Shown one piece after another: positions 50,521 through 64,000 of a stretch of 64,000 bases of DNA; position 1 is the first letter of the stretch; each line of letters starts with the position of its first letter. Source of the stretch: Alviniconcha marisindica (taxonomy: Eukaryota; Mollusca; Gastropoda; Provannidae); contig JABMCL010002055.1 of the NCBI GenBank assembly GCA_018857735.1, forward strand, positions 871,001 through 935,000, given 5' to 3'. The translations under genes and the position numbers were made by a program. The notes beneath the pieces are model-generated. The model did no database searches, was not told where the DNA came from, and worked only from the letters and a program-made list of their open reading frames with translations.

Positions 50521-52772
50521 AAAGTCTTTTAAGCTGTTGTAAAACCAAACCCAAACAACAACAAACAAACAAACAAACAAAAACCTCCCCCTCAAAACAA
50601 CAACAACAAAAAACAACACCAGAAGCAAAGAAGCAAAAACACCACTTTATGGCAGCAATTTACTGTTAATGTGACCTTTCAAACTTTGCTTGATGACTTT
50701 ATTTTTAATGTAACTCCAGTAAATGGACATTCGATTTTCATTCTGTTGTGCAGCTTTGTTTTTTACTTGCCTGAATAAACACGAGTCTAAGTGATGAACT
50801 GGATTATGCCAGAGATAGTACACACTGTGGTTCCTGGTTGTGTGTGGGCGTGTGTGTGTGTGTGTGTTGGGGAGGCAAGCAACAGTGGCTGGGTAAGGTT
50901 GGGAGAGAGAGAGAGTGTGTGTGCGCGTGTGTGTGTGTTCTTTTTCTTTCTCAGTACTGTTATGAATATGTGTGATGCTGTGCCAATTTTGAGTGTATGG
51001 ATGGTGTGTTATTGAGCATTTTTATAAATTATAATGATGCACTACCAGTTAATATTGATTTGTGTTTTTCTTCTTGTTATCATTATTTGCTTTTGTACGT
51101 GTACACATGCAGTTTATGAAGTGCATTGTGATCATGCTAGTTGATGCGCTAAACATATCTCCATTATTAATATTATTATTAGAGATGTGTCATTAAAAAC
51201 AACAACAGGAACAAAAAGCATTTGGCATAAGCATGTGCTTGACGCCACTTCTGGGTGACTGTTTAAAGCAGCTTTTGATTTGATAGCAGGCAGCATTATC
51301 ATTATTGTTATTAATCTTCATCCATTTTCCTTGAGTTGAATGTACTGAGTTCTGTTGTGTGTTTTTCAGTTTTGGGCTGCATGTGACAATATTTTCCATA
51401 TTTTTAATAAAAAATTTTTTTCGTCCACATGAGAATGTTCTCTATCTCATTCTGTGCATGCACATGTGTACGTTTGTGTGTGCGAGTTTTCAACACTGAC
51501 GAAAAAGTTGATTTAAGAGCACTCGCTTGTCGCAATCATTACTCTTTTTTTCTAACACCCATCAGAGCAATGTCTGTTCAACACACGAGTTCTGCAAAAC
51601 TGCAGTTCTTCAATAGGTTTAAAAAGCTTGAGGAAACAGTTTGTTTACATTGCTCGTCTCTGAACTATACGCATCATTCAGCGATAATCGGCTATTGCCA
51701 GTGTGTTGTGTGTGTGTCTGTATAAACAGTGTTGGAAGTTTTTCGTTTTACTCTCGGAAAGACACGTGCAGACTCACGTACACATACACACACATTCACG
51801 CACAGCCGGTGGACAGTCTGCCCAGTGCATAATGAATGGTTCACCGAACTGGGTTTCGCATAATCTCGTTCTGCCTAATTCTGTTTCACCTAGGCATTTT
51901 TGCTGTCAACTGTTTTATCTTGTTTCGTCTTTGAGTGTGTATGTGCGTGCGCGCGCGTATGTGTGTGTGTGTTCACGACCATTATGACTCCTGGGCCTTT
52001 TGAAGTACGCTTTAGGTTAAATGAAATTCACCTATAGGTGAAATGCGACTGCTGAACTGTCAGATGGTGTGGAGGGGCGACATCGCCAGGATCTAAGGAT
52101 TAACCAAAACAAGATCAGGCGAAATGTATAGCACCCGTTCTGCCGCTCGATTGACAAACGCTAGACACCGAGCCCGTCGCCGTCAACATATAATCTGTCT
52201 GTCTGTCTGTCTGTCTGTCTCTCCACAGTTTTCCCCATGCTGCCAAAGCCAAGCTTCAGTTTACATCCTTCAGACAGCCTAATTGGCTACTCGTGAAGGG
52301 GCACAAGTTACCTTGTTAGCGCATTGAAGCACGCATGTAAGCATCAGGCGTATCTGCCCCAGGAGAGAACAACAACAAAAAGAGGCTTCGATTGAACGAT
52401 TTTGGGTTTTATTTGTGCTCAAGAGTTAAGATTACTTTGTTATCTCATCTGAAAAATTAAATACAACGCGCGCGCGCGCACACACACACACACACTAAGA
52501 CACACACACACACACACACACACTGTGACAGACGGTAATGCCAAATTAATCTGGCACTGTTTTAAGGGAATGAACAGAGAACCCGCATGCTTGGAAAGTT
52601 GAAGTCTTAAAGCAGAGGGGTAATAACAGACAGCCGAAGTTCCAGTGAAGCTGAAAAACAAAACAACAACAAAACTTGTTAAAATAACAGTCAGAATAAG
52701 AACTGCTTGAATCAGTGAAGCTGATGAAAATAGTTATTTATTGACAAAGTGTATTATCTCTAGGTTGATAGT

Positions 52773-52814
<42 letters not shown>

Positions 52815-53200
52815 AGAGAACACGACGACTGTGGGATTTCAAGCAGGGGAGAAGGGAAGAAGCAGAAGTGTTAGCAAGAACAGAATGGATCGAAACCACT
52901 GAAGTGCCGGAGAGCGAATGTCTGTGAGGCTGCACTGGTATTTATAAATGAGTGTACGACTTTTCTACCCTGTACCAGACCCAAGGGAAACAACAACACG
53001 ATAATCTGCCATCATATGCAGAGTTGCTTCTCTTATACTGCAAATCCAGCCTGTATTTTATGCGCCGAATCAACACACAATGGGAGTTAATTAGCGCTCG
53101 AAAGTCGTCACACATACACAAAAATAGCAAAGACCTGAGTCGCCTACGGTAACTCTCACCTGGCATGCGAGTAAATAAACATTAGAACGGACTTACACTG
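50521..53200. other. Intergenic DNA between NSMCE4A and the membrane-protein gene
   Basis: No convincing exon. Contains (CTGT)n at about 52195..52220, GC/AC-alternating tracts at 51930..51970 and 52467..52522, and an (AC)n run at 52776..52812. A reversed GAGCGCTAATTAAC repeat lies at 52945..53190. Exons of the right-hand membrane gene beyond 53427 should lie here or further left, but none could be joined in phase. Confidence 0.45.
52945..53190. repeat. Dispersed repeat with GAGCGCTAATTAAC core, third copy (reverse)
   Basis: The reverse complement reads GCATGCCAGGTGAGAGTTAC, GACTCAGGTCTTTGCTA, GACGACTTTCGAGCGCTAAT and GTGTTGATTCGG, collinear with 20860 and 44185. Confidence 0.65.
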
Positions 53201-53225
53201 GAGAGACTGTCAGCTTATCAAATCA

Positions 53226-53280
53226 GTGTGTGTGTGCGTGTGTGTGTGCGCGAGCGTGCGTGCGTGCGTGTGTGTGTGTG

Positions 53281-53375
<95 letters not shown>

Positions 53376-53388
53376 TGTGTGTGTGTAC
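53226..53388. repeat. (GT)n-(GA)n compound microsatellite
   Basis: GT repeat with GC variants passing into about 50 bp of GA repeat and back to GT. It ends about 40 bp after the donor of the last visible exon of the membrane-protein gene (minus sense). Confidence 0.95.
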
Positions 53389-53426
53389 TAATATTATGAC
53401 GAGTGCACCAGCGTGCAAACACTCAC

Positions 53427-62346
<8,920 letters not shown>

Positions 62347-62400
62347 CTATACGCTAGGAAGAAGAAGATACTGACATGTAAATTAGTAGCCTAAACATGG

Positions 62401-62470
62401 TGCTTAACGTCCACAAAAACGTCCACAGAAACCATAAGGCTTATTAGGGACGGGGAGACCGGGGAGGGAG
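62401..62470. repeat. Dispersed repeat of the GTGGACGTAAAG family (short, reverse)
   Basis: TGCTTAACGTCCACAAAAAC, CCACAGAAACCATAAGG and TTAGGGACGGGGAG, with a G run after it. A further copy is at 62688..62730 (TTAACGTCCACAGAAACCGT). Confidence 0.65.
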
Positions 62471-62504
62471 GGGGGGGGGGGTGTATGGAGGTGGGGGAGG
62501 TGGA

Positions 62505-62640
62505 GATTATATATCTATCGCTGCACTGTTACCACCAAAATGACTCCCGCATTAAGATGGGCAGCGATGAAAGCCATTTTAATGTTTCACATTAATTGTG
62601 AGGGACAAAGTCACAATACAAGACAGTATCCACAAACAAC
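62505..62640 (-). mobile_element. SINE family B, 3' half
   Basis: The reverse complement has TTGTGACTTTGTCCCTCACA, AATGTGAAACATTAAAATGG and GGTGGTAACAGTGCAGCGAT, ending in (AT)n. Matches 15566..15825 and 47127..47337. The tRNA-like head is missing. Confidence 0.7.
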
Positions 62641-62744
62641 AACCTTTTCGTTTGTTGAAATGTGAATAATAAGTAAACACGTTGCTTAATTAACGTCCAC
62701 AGAAACCGTGAGGCTCATTAGGGACGGGGGAAAGGGGGAGGAGT

Positions 62745-63370
62745 GGAGGAACAAGTCAATGGCTCGTCCGAGCTTCGACCCGCAAAGCCCGAAGAGACCG
62801 TCAGCCACCGCCAGAACAACAATGTTAAGGAGGCGGGGACCTCGCCAGTGCAAAGCAACTTGTGTACTTCGTGCACTACGCCTCATACAAATCATGCAAA
62901 GACGTGTGAATGCGTGAGCGAGAGGAATATTGTAATGATGGATGAATGTTTCTGAATAAACGCCCCACAATGATGTGCTTCGCAAAAAAACACAAAAAAC
63001 CCACAACAAACTTGTGTACTTCGCTAATTGCTGTTTCAACAGCCGTGCGGAGCAAAATCCAAACACATAAAAGGTTCAAGCTTTTGAAGGTTCCGGGCTG
63101 TCAATTACTCAGTAGCTTCAGCCAATCATAGCGTCACAATTAAGAATCCGCGTGAAAAACCAGAAGGGTGGCTGCCAATTTCCTCAGAAGCTAAAGCATA
63201 GCAGAGGAGCAAAAGACTAGTCGATTCCAAACAAAACCTTCAAAATAAGTAATGGCGCATACTCAGTCGTTGACGAAGAGAATTATCAGACGCAATCCAA
63301 ATAAGCAAACTGCATTCATTTGAATAAAGGAATCAGACTGGAATCATCGTGCATTCCACCAGTCAACACT
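62745..63370. other. Intergenic or intronic DNA, no exon seen
   Basis: The upstream exons of the membrane-protein gene should lie at or beyond this side, but no minus-strand block with a start codon and compatible donor stood out. Confidence 0.4.
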
Positions 63371-63374
63371 ATAC

Positions 63375-64000
63375 CGCAGTCGTGGTGACCAGATCGAGAG
63401 TTGTGAGGAAAGAGGCAGGGCTTAGAGCTCGGTGCTGAACCCTCTATTCCACCGGTCAACACAGTACCACATCAGTGGTGGTCAGATGGAAAGTTTGTGA
63501 GGAATCCTCTATTCCACCAGTCAACACAGTACCACATCAGTGGCGGTCAGATGGAACGCTTGTGAGGAATCCTCTATTCCACCAGTCAACACAGTACCAC
63601 ATCAGTGGGGTCAGATGGAACGCTTGTGAGGAATCCTCTATTCCACCAGTCAACACAGTACCACATCAGTGGTGGTCAGATGGAACGCTTGTGAGGAATC
63701 CTCTATTCCACCAGTCAACACAGTACCACATCAGTGGTGGTCAGATGGAAGCTTGTGAGGAATCCTCTATTCCACCAGTCAACACAGTACCACATCAGTG
63801 GCGGTCAGATGGAACGCTTGTGAGGAATCCTCTATTCCACCAGTCAACACAGTACCACATCAGTGGTGGTCAGATGGAACGCTTGTGAGGAATCCTCTAT
63901 TCCACCAGTCAACACAGTACCACATCAGTGGTGGTCAGATGGAACGTTGTGAGGAATCCTCTATTCCACAGTCAACACAGTACCACATTCAGAGGTGGTC
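63375..64000. repeat. Minisatellite, about 65-bp unit, at least 9 copies, cut by right edge
   Basis: Unit has GTCAGATGGAACGCTTGTGA, GGAATCCTCTATTCCACCAG, TCAACACAGTACCACATCAG and TGGTG. Copies differ by single bases and 1-bp indels, so it is young and continues beyond the window. Confidence 0.93.

Noticed and set aside
52738..52935. Possible last exon of the membrane-protein gene with a terminal membrane segment
   Set aside because: One frame reads a hydrophobic stretch ending in a stop after an acceptor-like AAATACCAG, but its phase does not fit the phase 1 exit of the exon at 53427.

Overview
This is a eukaryotic, almost certainly molluscan (probably gastropod) nuclear genome window. Genes are split by long introns with GT-AG junctions. 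The DNA is crowded with (AC)n, (GA)n and (AT)n microsatellites, homopolymer C/G runs, about twenty minisatellites and tRNA-derived SINEs. Nothing bacterial, viral or CRISPR-like was seen. The taxon is inferred from general genome style and protein similarity recalled from memory, not from a search.

Left part (1-14.5 kb, minus strand): the first three coding exons of a second CYP20A1-like cytochrome P450, cut off by the left edge. Its exon lengths (50 and 170 nt for exons 2 and 3) and intron phases are the same as in the complete CYP20A1 further right. Inside its first intron, on the same strand, lie five phase-informative exons of an unrecognised small gene (13.9-9.0 kb). Its second intron holds a broken non-LTR retrotransposon with an inverted 5' part, and two orphan exon-like blocks.

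Middle left (14.5-26.8 kb): gene-poor DNA with SINEs, minisatellites (one made of hairpin-forming 39-bp units), a SINE-truncated exon fragment and one orphan exon-like block.

Centre (26.8-36.6 kb, minus): a complete 11-exon CYP20A1 gene, 485 codons by my splicing. It stands head to head, 77-110 bp apart at the start codons, with a complete 10-exon NSMCE4A (NSE4, the SMC5/6-complex kleisin) on the plus strand (36.7-48.8 kb, 343 codons). The gap must act as a shared bidirectional promoter.

Right (53.4-62.3 kb, minus): five phase-compatible exons of a large multi-pass membrane protein that I cannot assign, partial at both ends. Its introns hold an approximately 0.9 kb CA-rich tract, (GA)n/(CAGA)n tracts and a minisatellite.

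The most unusual theme is that minisatellites have expanded exactly over intron-exon boundaries. At CYP20A1 exon 6, CYP20A1 exon 8 and the last visible exon of the membrane gene, each unit of an 8-15 copy array carries a copy of the splice acceptor plus the first codons of the exon. At the P450 paralogue's exon 3 the splice donor itself is part of a (GT)n microsatellite, and a partial copy of the exon end sits about 100 bp further on. All gene models were spliced by hand from sequence and phase; no search, RNA evidence or folding program was available.
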